DNA from: Dryocola sp. LX212
GTDB lineage: Bacteria > Pseudomonadota > Gammaproteobacteria > Enterobacterales > Enterobacteriaceae
Assembly (NCBI GenBank): GCA_041504365.1
Contig: CP167917.1
Span: forward strand, 1,736,001-1,800,000
DNA length: 64,000 nt
Reading direction: 5' to 3'
Notes under the pieces: model-generated
The model's input: the letters and a program-made list of their open reading frames with translations, nothing else
What the model was told of the DNA's origin: nothing
The model's database searches: none
Position numbers and translations under genes: made by a program
Shown: in pieces, positions 40,854 through 50,359 of the stretch
Numbering within the stretch: the first letter of the stretch is position 1
How the letters are laid out: each line of letters opens with the position of its first letter

Positions 40854-41794
40854 TGCTGAACGACACCCGGTCACTGGCCAGCGCCGCATGGGATGCCAGC
40901 TCTTTAAACGAGCTGAAAGCGAAAGTCGGCCAGGATCCGAAGGGTCACCTGAAATCGGTGGCCCGTGAAGTGGAAGGGATGTTCGTGCAGATGATGCTTA
41001 AAAGCATGCGCGAGGCGCTGCCAAAAGACGGCATTTTCAGCAGCGACTCAACGCGCATGTACACCAGCATGTACGATCAGCAAATTTCCCAGCAGCTCAG
41101 CAGCAAAGGGCTGGGCTTTGCGGACATGATGGTCAAACAGATGGGGGAAAACGCCGACCCGTCGGAAGAGGCGGGCAGGGTGCCGATGAAGTTTGATTTG
41201 CAGACGGTGACCAGCTTCCAGAACCAGGCGCTGACGCAGATGGTACGCCAGGCGGTGCCAAAGGCCCCGTCAAACGAAGAGCCTCTGAGCGGCGACAGCA
41301 AAGACTTCCTGGCCCAGATCTCCCTCCCGGCGCGGCTGGCGAGCGAGCAAAGCGGCATTCCTCATCACCTGATTCTGGCGCAGGCCGCGCTGGAGTCCGG
41401 CTGGGGGCAGCGGCAGATCCTCACCAGCAGCGGCGAGCCGAGCTTCAATATTTTTGGCGTGAAGGCGACGAGCAGCTGGAAGGGACCGGTTGCCGAAATC
41501 ACGACTACCGAATTTGAAAACGGCGAAGCGAAGAAGGTGAAGGCGAAATTCCGCGTCTACGGCTCTTATCTGGAGGCGCTTTCTGACTATGTTGGCATGC
41601 TGACCCGTAATCCTCGCTATGCCGCCGTTACCAGTGCGAGCACGCCAGAGCAGGGTGCCCAGGCGCTGCAAAACGCAGGCTACGCCACAGATCCGAACTA
41701 CGCCCGCAAGCTGACGGGCATGATCCAGCAGCTGAAAGGCATGAGCGAGAAGGTCGCCAAAGCCTACGGTAACGATTTGTCCAAATTGTTCTGA
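40853..41794 (+). CDS. flgJ: Rod-specific peptidoglycan hydrolase FlgJ
   Basis: 313 residues, E. coli length. The N-terminal half (residues 1-~150) is the rod cap/scaffold; the C-terminal half is a glucosaminidase-type muramidase domain with QAALESGWGQRQI, E181 being the likely catalytic acid. It digests the cell wall for rod passage. It is last gene of the flgB operon. Confidence 0.95.
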   Translation: MLNDTRSLASAAWDASSLNELKAKVGQDPKGHLKSVAREVEGMFVQMMLKSMREALPKDGIFSSDSTRMYTSMYDQQISQQLSSKGLGFADMMVKQMGENADPSEEAGRVPMKFDLQTVTSFQNQALTQMVRQAVPKAPSNEEPLSGDSKDFLAQISLPARLASEQSGIPHHLILAQAALESGWGQRQILTSSGEPSFNIFGVKATSSWKGPVAEITTTEFENGEAKKVKAKFRVYGSYLEALSDYVGMLTRNPRYAAVTSASTPEQGAQALQNAGYATDPNYARKLTGMIQQLKGMSEKVAKAYGNDLSKLF

Positions 41795-41800
41795 TTCGAC

Positions 41801-41827
41801 TCAAGTCCTGCGGCGTGCTGCCGATAC
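41801..41827 (+). promoter_or_regulatory. Sigma-28 (FliA) promoter of flgKL
   Basis: TCAAGTCC-N11-GCCGATAC: -35 element 5/8, -10 element 7/8 of the FliA consensus, exact spacing, 42 bases before flgK. It fits class 3 expression of the hook-filament junction genes. Confidence 0.82.
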
Positions 41828-41869
41828 TATTCGACGGGACCCGTGACTATACGTGCTTAAGGAAAATCC

Positions 41870-43525
41870 ATGTCCAGTAGCCTGATTAACAGTGCCATGA
41901 GTGGCCTGAGTGCTGCCCAGTCGGCACTGAACACCGTCAGTAATAACATTTCCAACTATAACGTCGCGGGCTACACCCGCCAGACGACGCTGCTCGCCCA
42001 GGCTAACAGTACGCTGGGCGCCGGTGGCTTTGTGGGTAACGGCGTCTACGTAAGCGGCGTGCAGCGTGAATATGACTCATTTATCACCAACCAGCTGCGC
42101 GGCGCGCAGAACCAAAGCAGCGGGCTAACGACGCAGTATCAGCAGATGTCGAAAATCGACGACATGCTGTCCGGCTCCACCAACACGCTCGCCACCACCA
42201 TGCAGGACTTTTTTACCAGCCTGCAAACGCTGGTCAGCAACGCCTCTGATTCGGCGGCCCGCCAGGCGATGCTGGGAAAAGCGGACGGTCTGGTTAACCA
42301 GTTTAAGGTAACCGACCAGTATCTGCGTGACCAGGACAAGCAGGTCAACCTTGCCATCACCAGCAGCGTGGAGCAGATCAACAGCTACGCCAGCCAGATT
42401 GCCAACCTTAACGATCAGATCTCCCGCCTGAAGGGCGTGGGCGCAGGCGCATCCCCTAACGATCTGCTGGATCAGCGTGACCAGCTGGTCAGCCAGCTTA
42501 ACCAGATTGTCGGCGTTGAAGTCAGCGTGCAGGACGGCGGCACCTACAACGTTTCAATCGCCAACGGCATCAACCTGGTGCAGGGTTCAACGGCAAACCA
42601 GCTGGCGGCCGTGCCGTCCAGCGCGGATCCGACCCGCACGACCGTGGCCTATGTAGATAAAGTATCCGGCACCACGGAAATCCCGGAGAAGCAGCTTACT
42701 AACGGCTCTCTCGGCGGCCTGCTTGCCTTCCGCTCTCAGGATCTGGACAGCGCACGCAACCGTCTGGGCCAGCTGGCGCTTGCCTTCGGGACCGCGCTTA
42801 ACGATCAGCATACCCAGGGCTACGACGCCAACGGCCACAAGGGCGAGGCGCTTTTCGATCTCGGTGGCCCGACGGTTATCAGCAACAGCAGGAACACGCC
42901 GGGAACGTCCCTCTCCGCAAACGTTGCCGACAGCACTAAAGTGCAGGCCAGCGATTACAAAGTGACGTTCGACGGCACCAACTGGCAGGTGACCCGCCTG
43001 TCTGACAACGCCAAAATAAACCCGGGCGTTGCCGATGACGGCAGCGGCAATAAAAGCCTGAATTTTGACGGGCTGAAAATCGATATCAGCGGCGCGCCTG
43101 CTAAAAATGACAGCTTCACCGTCAAGCCGGTCAGCAACGTCATCGTTAATATGGACGTGGCTATCAGCGACGAAAGCGAGCTGGCGCTGGCAAGCGATCC
43201 GACCGCAGGCGAGAGCGATAACCGCAACGCGCAGGCGCTGCTTGATTTGCAGAGTGCGAAAGAGGTCGGTGGAAATAAATCGTTTAACGACGCTTATGCA
43301 AGCCTGGTCAGCGACGTTGGGAACAAAACCGCCAGCCTTAAAGTCACCAGTACCACCCAGAGCAACGTGGTCACGCAGCTGAGCAACCAGCAGCAGTCCA
43401 TCTCCGGCGTCAACCTTGATGAAGAGTACGGTAACCTGCAGCGCTTCCAGCAGTATTACCTGGCGAATGCTCAGGTTTTACAGACCGCATCGTCGATGTT
43501 TGATGCCCTACTGGCCATTCGTTAA
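41870..43525 (+). CDS. flgK: Flagellar hook-filament junction protein FlgK (HAP1)
   Basis: 551 residues (547 in E. coli). N-terminal SLINSAMSGLSAAQSALNTV and SNNISNYNVAGYTRQ, and C-terminal GVNLDEEYGNLQRFQQYYLA with LQTASSMFDALLAIR, are the D0 elements. It is the first junction zone between hook and filament, delivered by FlgN. GGAAAA precedes the start; flgL follows after 12 bases. Confidence 0.96.
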   Translation: MSSSLINSAMSGLSAAQSALNTVSNNISNYNVAGYTRQTTLLAQANSTLGAGGFVGNGVYVSGVQREYDSFITNQLRGAQNQSSGLTTQYQQMSKIDDMLSGSTNTLATTMQDFFTSLQTLVSNASDSAARQAMLGKADGLVNQFKVTDQYLRDQDKQVNLAITSSVEQINSYASQIANLNDQISRLKGVGAGASPNDLLDQRDQLVSQLNQIVGVEVSVQDGGTYNVSIANGINLVQGSTANQLAAVPSSADPTRTTVAYVDKVSGTTEIPEKQLTNGSLGGLLAFRSQDLDSARNRLGQLALAFGTALNDQHTQGYDANGHKGEALFDLGGPTVISNSRNTPGTSLSANVADSTKVQASDYKVTFDGTNWQVTRLSDNAKINPGVADDGSGNKSLNFDGLKIDISGAPAKNDSFTVKPVSNVIVNMDVAISDESELALASDPTAGESDNRNAQALLDLQSAKEVGGNKSFNDAYASLVSDVGNKTASLKVTSTTQSNVVTQLSNQQQSISGVNLDEEYGNLQRFQQYYLANAQVLQTASSMFDALLAIR

Positions 43526-43537
43526 CAGGAGCAACGT

Positions 43538-44506
43538 ATGCGTATCAGCACCCAAATGATGTACGACCAGAATATGCGCGGCGTAACCAATGCCCAGAGC
43601 GAATGGCTACGCTACGGCGAGCAGATGTCGACCGGCAAGCGCGTAAACCGTCCTTCCGACGACCCGATTGCCGCCTCGCAGGCGGTGGTGCTCTCTCAGG
43701 CCCAGTCACAGAACAGCCAGTATGCGCTGGCGCGTACCTTTGCCACCCAGAAAGTCTCTCTTGAAGAGAACGTGCTGGGGCAGGTGACGACGGCTATCCA
43801 GAGCGCGCAGGAGAGAATTGTTAACGCCGGTAACGGAACCTTAAGCGATGATGACCGCGCGTCGCTGGCCACCGACCTTGAAGGGATCCGCAACCAGATC
43901 CTGAACCTGGCAAACAGCACCGACGGCAACGGCCGGTTCATCTTTGCCGGATATAAAACCGAGAGCGCCCCGTTCGTGGAAGATGCGACGACGGGGAAGG
44001 TCGGCTATGAAGGGGGCAGCACAGGGATCACACAAACCGTAGACGCCGCCCGTACCATGACCATCGGCCATACCGGCACAGAAGTGTTCAACTCCGTCAC
44101 CAGCAACGCGGTGAAGGAGCCAAACGGCGATGATTCAGAAACTAATCTGTTTGAAATGCTGGACTCGGCGATTGCCTCGCTGAAAACGCCGGTGGCAGAT
44201 CTGGACGACGAGGGAAAGGCCGTACAGGCAGAAGTGATTGATAAAACCAACCGCGGCCTGAAAAACTCCCTCAATAACGTGCTGACCGTACGTGCCGAAC
44301 TTGGCACGCAACTTAACGAGCTGGACAAGCTTGATTCGCTGGGGTCTGACAGGGCGCTGGGGCAAACCACCCAGATGAGCAATCTGGTTGACGTTGACTG
44401 GAACTCAACAATCTCCTCGTACGTGATGCAGCAGGCCGCGCTTCAGGCGTCCTATAAGGCCTTCAGCGATATGCAGGGGATGTCGCTGTTCCAGCTGAAT
44501 AAGTAA
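43538..44506 (+). CDS. flgL: Flagellar hook-filament junction protein FlgL (HAP3)
   Basis: 322 residues (317 in E. coli). MRISTQMMYDQNMRGVTNAQ, TGKRVNRPSDDPIAASQAVV and a flagellin-like C-terminus (LVDVDWNSTISSYVMQQAAL) identify it. It is the second junction zone, on which FliD and flagellin assemble. A stack of hairpins follows the stop. Confidence 0.96.
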   Translation: MRISTQMMYDQNMRGVTNAQSEWLRYGEQMSTGKRVNRPSDDPIAASQAVVLSQAQSQNSQYALARTFATQKVSLEENVLGQVTTAIQSAQERIVNAGNGTLSDDDRASLATDLEGIRNQILNLANSTDGNGRFIFAGYKTESAPFVEDATTGKVGYEGGSTGITQTVDAARTMTIGHTGTEVFNSVTSNAVKEPNGDDSETNLFEMLDSAIASLKTPVADLDDEGKAVQAEVIDKTNRGLKNSLNNVLTVRAELGTQLNELDKLDSLGSDRALGQTTQMSNLVDVDWNSTISSYVMQQAALQASYKAFSDMQGMSLFQLNK

Positions 44507-44521
44507 TCTTTTGTTGTTTGG

Positions 44522-44584
44522 GCGAGCCTGGAAACCGGCTCGCTTTCTCTGCCCGCTTCCGCACCCCGGAGCGGGCATTTTTTT
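44522..44584 (+). terminator. Tandem hairpins after flgL (possible sRNA 3' end)
   Basis: Two hairpins lie end to end: GCGAGCC/GGCTCGC (44522-44543), then GCCCGCT..CCG/CGG..AGCGGGC followed by seven T (44551-44584). The second is a good intrinsic terminator. In E. coli the flgL 3' end yields the small RNA FlgO, so a processed sRNA here is possible. Confidence 0.8.
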
Positions 44585-44610
44585 GTCCTGCGCTCAGGAA
44601 TAACAGCGAT

Positions 44611-44644
44611 AAAAAAAGCCGGTCAGTTTCCTGACCGGCTTTTT
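44611..44644. terminator. Bidirectional terminator between flgL and rne
   Basis: Perfect stem AAAGCCGGTCAG/CTGACCGGCTTT with a TTTC loop, A run on the left and T run on the right, so it works for both strands. It ends rne (minus) 17 bases after its stop and backs up flgL. Confidence 0.9.
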
Positions 44645-44660
44645 AGCTTAGCGCTTTAGC

Positions 44661-47600
44661 TTAATCGACGCTTTGCGGACGAGTAGCTGGCGCGGTAGCC
44701 TGGTGAGTGGCGCTGTGGCCACCTGCAGAACCACGACCGCTGAACTCATAGTCCGGGCGTACCCAGTCGCTGTGGCGTGCTGGCTCTGGGGTGTAGTCCG
44801 GTGCCGGAGCGCGGGTCATTGGCGCAGTAGCATGCTTAACGGCGTGTACCGCAGCAGGGACTTCAGCAGCAACAGGTGCTGGTTTCGCCGCTGGAGCGGG
44901 CTCAACAACCGGAGCGGGTTCAGCCGCAGGTGCTGGTTCAGCAACCGGGGCAGGTGCAGCAACGGCTGGCTGGCTTTCTTCAACGGTAGCCACCGGTGCT
45001 TCTGGCGCAGCTTCTTCAACCACGACAGGCGCCTCTTCGGCGATTTCCACAGACTGAACCGGCTGCTCGCCGATCTCTTCCGCTGCCGGAGCCGCTTCTG
45101 CAAACACCTGCTCGGCCACGGCTTCATCCTGCTGCTCAACAATCTGAGGCTGTTCGGTAACCGGAGCGGCAATCACTTCCGGATGCGTGGTTTCGACAAC
45201 AGGTGTCTCCACCGGCGCTTCCTGAACGACTGGCTCAGTCATGACAACTTCAGCCGGAGCCGCAACCTGCTGCTCAACTGCCGCAGCAATCGGAGCTACC
45301 TGCTCAACAGCATTCTCAGCCGCGTTGTTTTCCACTGTGTTGCTCTGGAACTCTTCATGCGACGCAATTTCCGGGCGGGCAATCGGATACTGGATCCAGG
45401 CTTTACCGGAGGCCAGCTCTGGTGAAGCACAGGCAACGGTCAGCGGCATTGGTGACTGGGTTGGGTAACGCTCGTCACGGTAACGGCGACGACGCTGGCC
45501 GCTCACGCGCAGGTGGCGCGGGGAACGACGTGAACGACGTGGCATACCGTTGGCATCGTTGCGCGAATCTACATTGTCATCCTGCTCTGCTGCCTGGGTT
45601 TCAACAACCGCTGGCAATGGAAGGGTGGCGACTTCTGTATGCGGTGCAACGGCTGTCGGTGCTGAGGACTCTTCCTGAGCGGCCAGTTCAAGCGCGGCGG
45701 CATTTGCCTGAGCGTTGGCGATATCTTCAGCAGATTCGAAACGCACTTTCTGACTCAGCTGGCGCGGCTTGCGGCGCGGCATGGTCTGAACGCGCTCTTC
45801 CTGCTCGGACTCAACCTCAACGACTTCATCACGCTGCAGGGATTTAACTTCCTGCTGCGCCTGACGCTTGTCATCGCTACGACGACGGTTGCGGTCGCGA
45901 CGCGGCTGCTGCTCGTCACGTGACTTAGGCTTTTCAGCTTCTTCGGTGGCGACGTTCTGACGAACTTCACGCACTTCAGCATTTGGCTGCTGGCCCTGAC
46001 GACGATTACGACGGTTTTCGTCACGATTCTCGCGCGGCTCACGTGCTTCACGCGGCTCACGTGGTTCACGGGTTTCGCGATTGTCGCGGTTTTCACCACG
46101 GTTCTCACGGTCACCACGTTCACCGCGATTATTGCGATCGCCACGGTCACGGCGGTTGTTCTGACGGCGGTTGTTACGGCGATCCTGGCCCTGACGCTGG
46201 GTTTCGGTTTCTGCCGGTTTCTCGACCTTAACTTCTTTAGCTTCAGGTTCCGCTGCAAACATGTTTTTCAGCGCGCTGAAGAAGCGGCTAATCAGGCCTG
46301 GCTGAGCAGGCGTCTGAGGCTGGGCAGACGCAACTGGTTTCGCAGCGGCGACCGGCGCGGCAGCAGGTGCAGTTTCCTGCGGCGCTGGTGGCACATCCGG
46401 CATCACGAAGGTGGCTAATGCTGGCTGCTCAGGACGTTTACGCTCGGCGTACTCTTCGTCAGAAGGCATGGCCATCTCTTCTTCATGCAGCTTCGGCAGC
46501 ATGTAGCTGAGGGTCTTGGTCTCTTCGCCTTTGCGCACGCGCAGCACGGAGTAATGCGGTGTTTGCATCTGATCGTTCGGTACGATGACGGCTTTGACGC
46601 CACCCTGACGGGTTTCAATAGCGCTTACCGCATCACGTTTTTCGTTCAGCAGGTAGGAAGCAATTGGCACCGGAACAATGGCATGCACTTCCTGGGTATT
46701 CTCTTTCAGCGCTTCTTCTTCAATCAGACGCAGAATGGAGAGGGCCATGGATTCGTTATCACGAACGGTGCCGGTACCGCTACAGCGTGGGCAAACGTGG
46801 TGGCTTGACTCGCCCAGGGAAGGGGAGAGACGCTGACGGGACATTTCCAGCAGGCCAAAACGGGAGATATGGCTTATCTGGATACGCGCACGGTCCTGGC
46901 GCACCGCTTCACGCAGGCGATTTTCAACCGCGCGCTGGTGGCGAACCGGAGTCATATCGATGAAGTCGATAACAATCAGACCGCCCAGGTCGCGCAGGCG
47001 GAGCTGGCGGGCGATTTCATCGGAGGCTTCAAGGTTGGTATTGAACGCTGTCTCTTCGATATCGCCACCGCGGGTTGCGCGAGCGGAGTTGATGTCGATG
47101 GCGGTCAGGGCTTCGGTGGAGTCGATAACAATCGAGCCACCGGAAGGCAGACGGACTTCACGCTGGAAGGCGGATTCAATCTGCGACTCGATCTGGTAAT
47201 GGCTGAACAGCGGGATTTCACCGGTGTAGAGCTTAATTTTGCTGCTGAAGTCCGGACGGCCTAGCGCGCCGATATGCTGGCGAGCCAGCTCGAGCACTTT
47301 CGGGTTATCGATGAGGATTTCACCGATGTCCTGGCGCAGATAGTCACGGAAAGCACGGACGATAACGTTGCTTTCCTGGTGGATCAGGAACGGAGCAGGG
47401 CGATTTTCCGCCGCTTTCTGGATAGCTTCCCAGTGCTTGAGGCGGAAGCTCAGATCCCATTGCAGCGCTTCGGCGGATTTACCCACGCCGGCCGTGCGCA
47501 CAATCAGACCCATGCCGTCCGGCAGCTCCAGCGAGGAGAGGGCTTCTTTCAGTTCGGTACGGTCATCACCTTCGATGCGGCGGGAGATACCACCGGCACG

Positions 47601-48002
47601 CGGGTTGTTTGGCATCAGAACCAGATAGCTACCGGCCAGGCTGATAAAAGTCGTCAGCGCCGCGCCTTTATTACCACGCTCTTCTTTATCAATCTGAACG
47701 ATCACTTCCTGACCTTCGCGCAGAACATCTTTGATGTTCGGGCGGCCATGAGATGAATAGTTTGACGGGAAGTACTCGCGGGCGATCTCTTTCAGAGGCA
47801 GGAAACCATGACGTTCAGCGCCGTAATCAACAAATGCCGCTTCCAGACTTGGTTCAATACGCGTGATTTTTCCTTTATAGATGTTGGCTTTTTTCTGTTC
47901 GTGTCCCGGGCTTTCAATATCCAGGTCGTACAGGCGTTGCCCATCTACAAGGGCGACGCGCAACTCTTCTTGCTGAGTTGCGTTTATTAACATTCTCTTC
48001 AT
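44661..48002 (-). CDS. rne: Ribonuclease E
   Basis: 1113 residues, about 50 more than E. coli RNase E (1061). The catalytic half is almost identical: S1 domain near residues 35-125, catalytic D303 (LTAIDINS) and D346 (LIVIDFID), and the zinc link C404/C407 (VCPRCSG). The membrane-targeting helix [14 protein letters not shown] lies near 565-580. The disordered C-terminal scaffold follows: an Arg-rich stretch with repeated R-E-P-R and D-R-x-N-R units (RhlB/RNA binding region), [20 protein letters not shown] (AR2), the enolase segment, a long Ala/Pro/Glu/Val-rich spacer, and a C-terminal PNPase-binding tail ([20 protein letters not shown]). It is the principal mRNA decay and rRNA/tRNA processing endonuclease. 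The length gain lies in the scaffold. Confidence 0.96.
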   Translation of the reverse strand: MKRMLINATQQEELRVALVDGQRLYDLDIESPGHEQKKANIYKGKITRIEPSLEAAFVDYGAERHGFLPLKEIAREYFPSNYSSHGRPNIKDVLREGQEVIVQIDKEERGNKGAALTTFISLAGSYLVLMPNNPRAGGISRRIEGDDRTELKEALSSLELPDGMGLIVRTAGVGKSAEALQWDLSFRLKHWEAIQKAAENRPAPFLIHQESNVIVRAFRDYLRQDIGEILIDNPKVLELARQHIGALGRPDFSSKIKLYTGEIPLFSHYQIESQIESAFQREVRLPSGGSIVIDSTEALTAIDINSARATRGGDIEETAFNTNLEASDEIARQLRLRDLGGLIVIDFIDMTPVRHQRAVENRLREAVRQDRARIQISHISRFGLLEMSRQRLSPSLGESSHHVCPRCSGTGTVRDNESMALSILRLIEEEALKENTQEVHAIVPVPIASYLLNEKRDAVSAIETRQGGVKAVIVPNDQMQTPHYSVLRVRKGEETKTLSYMLPKLHEEEMAMPSDEEYAERKRPEQPALATFVMPDVPPAPQETAPAAAPVAAAKPVASAQPQTPAQPGLISRFFSALKNMFAAEPEAKEVKVEKPAETETQRQGQDRRNNRRQNNRRDRGDRNNRGERGDRENRGENRDNRETREPREPREAREPRENRDENRRNRRQGQQPNAEVREVRQNVATEEAEKPKSRDEQQPRRDRNRRRSDDKRQAQQEVKSLQRDEVVEVESEQEERVQTMPRRKPRQLSQKVRFESAEDIANAQANAAALELAAQEESSAPTAVAPHTEVATLPLPAVVETQAAEQDDNVDSRNDANGMPRRSRRSPRHLRVSGQRRRRYRDERYPTQSPMPLTVACASPELASGKAWIQYPIARPEIASHEEFQSNTVENNAAENAVEQVAPIAAAVEQQVAAPAEVVMTEPVVQEAPVETPVVETTHPEVIAAPVTEQPQIVEQQDEAVAEQVFAEAAPAAEEIGEQPVQSVEIAEEAPVVVEEAAPEAPVATVEESQPAVAAPAPVAEPAPAAEPAPVVEPAPAAKPAPVAAEVPAAVHAVKHATAPMTRAPAPDYTPEPARHSDWVRPDYEFSGRGSAGGHSATHQATAPATRPQSVD

Positions 48003-48365
48003 CGTAACTTACTCATTATTCTTACATTGGTAGATAAGCTACGGGCATGGTGACGCTGACCGGGAATGAACCGATGGCCTCGTGACTGATCGCACAGTCG
48101 CCAACCTCACGGTTGTCGCTTGCTGAGAGGCGCAAAGTGTCGGTAGCCTGTATTTCATACGGAAATACAGCGCAATTATCGTGGGAATAACCTTAGAATA
48201 TTTCTTAAAAGTTGATTCCATTTTACCGGTCAGGCTGCAACCCGCAGCCCGCTAACTGCCTGAAAGTACAAAACGTCTTACGCCATTGCTGCGTGGATGA
48301 ACATTCAGGCAAAACTGGTCATTCCGCAAAGTTCCTGTTCTGACAAGTCTTAACACGGAAAACCG
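48003..48365 (-). promoter_or_regulatory. rne 5' leader with autoregulatory hairpins
   Basis: rne and rluC diverge over 568 bases. On the rne side the transcript would fold into small hairpins, e.g. AACC-GTGA-GGTT (48103-48114) and GACTG-TGCGAT-CAGTC (48084-48099). In E. coli a 361-nt leader of this kind lets RNase E degrade its own mRNA. The right limit here is taken from that E. coli length and is approximate. Confidence 0.6.
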
Positions 48366-48570
48366 CAACATTATTCCATTGCTAAGCTTGTTATAGCAAG
48401 GTGACTTTTGCCTTTGATGCCTCGTTTCTTACAGTTTTTTAACCCGCAGTTTTTCAATTTGTACAGAAAATGAATAAAAGCAGGTTAAGTTGTGATAAAT
48501 GAGGCTGAAGTCAGTTAAGCACATAAAAATGAGTGGCGCTATGCGCGTGCGCTAATTAGAATCGCCGACC
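48366..48570. other. Promoter side of the rne-rluC gap
   Basis: AT-rich, no ORF supported. It contains an inverted repeat TTGCTA-N9-TAGCAA (48379-48399) and ATAAT-rich stretches expected of the rne and rluC promoters. Confidence 0.4.
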
Positions 48571-49530
48571 ATGAAAACGCAGACTCCATCTCCTTCAGTA
48601 CAAATCGTTGCTATTTCCGCCGATGAGGCCGGGCAGCGTGTCGACAACTTTTTGCTTGCCCGCCTCAAGGGCGTGCCAAAAAGCATGATTTATCGCATTT
48701 TGCGTAAGGGTGAAGTGCGCGTGAATAAAAAACGCGTCAAGCCCGAGTACAAATTAGAGGATGGCGATCAGCTTCGCATCCCACCGGTGAGAGTGGCCGA
48801 GCGTGAAGAAGTGCAGGTCTCTCCTCATCTTCAGAAAGTGGCGGCGCTTACCGATGCCATTCTCTATGAAGATGACCACATACTGGTGCTAAACAAACCT
48901 TCGGGCACCGCCGTTCACGGCGGCAGCGGCCTGAGCTTTGGGGTGATCGAAGGATTACGCGCTCTGCGTCCGGAAGCCCGTTTCCTGGAGCTGGTACATC
49001 GCCTCGACCGCGATACATCAGGGATCCTGCTGGTGGCCAAGAAGCGTTCCGCGCTGCGTTCGCTGCATGAGCAGCTGCGTGAGAAGGGCATGCAGAAAGA
49101 TTATCTGGCGCTGGTTCGCGGCCAGTGGCAGTCGCACATCAAGGTTGTTCAGGCACCGCTGCTGAAAAATATCCTGCAAAGCGGTGAGCGTATTGTGCGT
49201 GTGAACAGCGAGGGCAAGCCTTCCGAAACCCGCTTTAAAGTGGAAGAGCGCTATGAGTTTGCAACCCTGGTACGCTGCAGCCCGGTGACAGGCCGTACGC
49301 ACCAGATTCGTGTGCATACTCTGCATGCCGGACATCCCATCGCCTTTGATGACCGCTACGGAGACCGCGAGTTCGACAAACAGTTGAACGGTACCGGGCT
49401 TAGCCGCCTCTTCCTGCACGCTGCCGCGTTGAAGTTCACCCACCCGAATACCGGTGAAGTGATGCGCGTCGAAGCGCCGATGGACGATGAGCTGAAGCGC
49501 TGCCTTACCGTCCTGCGCAAAACGGCCTGA
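48571..49530 (+). CDS. rluC: 23S rRNA pseudouridine(955/2504/2580) synthase RluC
   Basis: 319 residues as in E. coli. It has an N-terminal S4 RNA-binding domain (QRVDNFLLARLKGVPKSMIY) and the RluA-type catalytic domain with HRLDRDTSG, where D146 is the nucleophile (D144 in E. coli, two residues shorter at the N-terminus). It modifies three uridines in 23S rRNA. It is monocistronic, with a terminator just after. Confidence 0.96.
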   Translation: MKTQTPSPSVQIVAISADEAGQRVDNFLLARLKGVPKSMIYRILRKGEVRVNKKRVKPEYKLEDGDQLRIPPVRVAEREEVQVSPHLQKVAALTDAILYEDDHILVLNKPSGTAVHGGSGLSFGVIEGLRALRPEARFLELVHRLDRDTSGILLVAKKRSALRSLHEQLREKGMQKDYLALVRGQWQSHIKVVQAPLLKNILQSGERIVRVNSEGKPSETRFKVEERYEFATLVRCSPVTGRTHQIRVHTLHAGHPIAFDDRYGDREFDKQLNGTGLSRLFLHAAALKFTHPNTGEVMRVEAPMDDELKRCLTVLRKTA

Positions 49531-49534
49531 TCAG

Positions 49535-49558
49535 AAGCTCCCGCCCGGGAGCTTTTTT
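49535..49558 (+). terminator. Intrinsic terminator of rluC
   Basis: AAGCTCCC-GCC-CGGGAGCTT stem followed by six T, five bases after the rluC stop. Confidence 0.92.
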
Positions 49559-49571
49559 ATGTCAACTTACC

Positions 49572-49632
49572 GGTGGATGGCGCTGTTGCTTATCCATCCT
49601 ACATAAACCTCATAGCGTAGGTCGGATAAGCG
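49572..49632. repeat. REP-like palindrome plus REP half-unit
   Basis: A GGTGGATGGCG...TATCCATCC palindrome (49572-49599) is followed by GTCGGATAAGCG (49621-49632), a half REP that runs directly into the yceF stop codon. The pattern matches the pair at 32.9-33.0 kb, so this looks like the same two-part unit truncated on one side. Confidence 0.65.
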
Positions 49633-50217
49633 CTAATACCCCAGCGGATTGCACCCCTCATTTCGCAACATTTCACACAGGCTGATAAGCGGCAGGCCAA
49701 TCAGCGTATTGGGATCGCGTCCCTCAAGCCTTTCGAACAGCGCTATGCCTAATCCCTCACACATAAAGCTCCCCGCGCACTGCAGCGGCTGCTCTTTGCG
49801 TACGTAGGCGCGAATCTCATCCTCACTCAGATGGCGAAAGTGAACATCGAAAGGTTCACAGGCGGTCTGCAGATGGCCGTTGTCCGAATTATACAGCGCC
49901 AGTCCGGTATAGAAGGTCACAATGCTGCCACGCGCCTGCATCAGCTGGGCGACAGCGTTCTCTTCGGTGCGCGGCTTGCCGGTAATTTTATTATCCAGGA
50001 CGCAAACCTGATCCGATCCGATAATAAGATGAGAAGGGTAGTCCGCTTTCAGCGCCTGGGCTTTCGCCTGAGCCAGCCTCGTGACCAGTTCACGCGAGCT
50101 CTCGCCGGGCCGGGGTGTTTCATCAGTAAGCGGTGAGGCCGTTATAAATGGCATATCAAGCTTTTCAAGCAGCGCACGGCGGAACGGAGAGGTTGAGGCC
50201 AGCACAAGAGGTTTCAT
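49633..50217 (-). CDS. yceF: 7-methyl-GTP pyrophosphatase (Maf family, YceF)
   Basis: 194 residues as in E. coli YceF. Maf signatures: [15 protein letters not shown], the catalytic D69 in IIGSDQV and Lys in [10 protein letters not shown]. It hydrolyses m7GTP, a house-cleaning role against modified nucleotides. It is divergent from yceD. Its stop codon is fused to a REP half-unit. Confidence 0.94.
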   Translation of the reverse strand: MKPLVLASTSPFRRALLEKLDMPFITASPLTDETPRPGESSRELVTRLAQAKAQALKADYPSHLIIGSDQVCVLDNKITGKPRTEENAVAQLMQARGSIVTFYTGLALYNSDNGHLQTACEPFDVHFRHLSEDEIRAYVRKEQPLQCAGSFMCEGLGIALFERLEGRDPNTLIGLPLISLCEMLRNEGCNPLGY

Positions 50218-50321
50218 ATTTTTTTCATTAAAGATAGCGAATTGGATAAAGGCATTTTAAACTGTGCCGCCGCAATGTGTGCGAATAAATGGCGAAAGGC
50301 GCTGTTTCGAGGCCTTTTTCT

Positions 50322-50350
50322 TTGACTCTATGACGTTACAAAGTTAATAT
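50322..50350 (+). promoter_or_regulatory. Sigma-70 promoter of yceD-rpmF
   Basis: TTGACT, a 17-base spacer and TAATAT: an excellent sigma-70 promoter. The predicted start of transcription (~50357) is only about three bases before the yceD ATG at 50360. Confidence 0.8.
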
Positions 50351-50359
50351 GCGCGCCCT

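Noticed and set aside
39771-40889. 372-codon open frame antisense to flgI
   Set aside because: It exactly mirrors a conserved GC-rich gene with strong codon bias, has no ribosome site and an Arg/His/Gln-rich composition typical of antisense shadows.
44673-45425. 250-codon open frame antisense to rne
   Set aside because: Arises from the repetitive Ala/Pro/Glu/Val codons of the RNase E scaffold read backwards.
50218-50321. Small RNA in the yceF-yceD gap (E. coli has SraB reported here)
   Set aside because: No terminator or conserved structure could be seen to support a separate RNA in this short gap.
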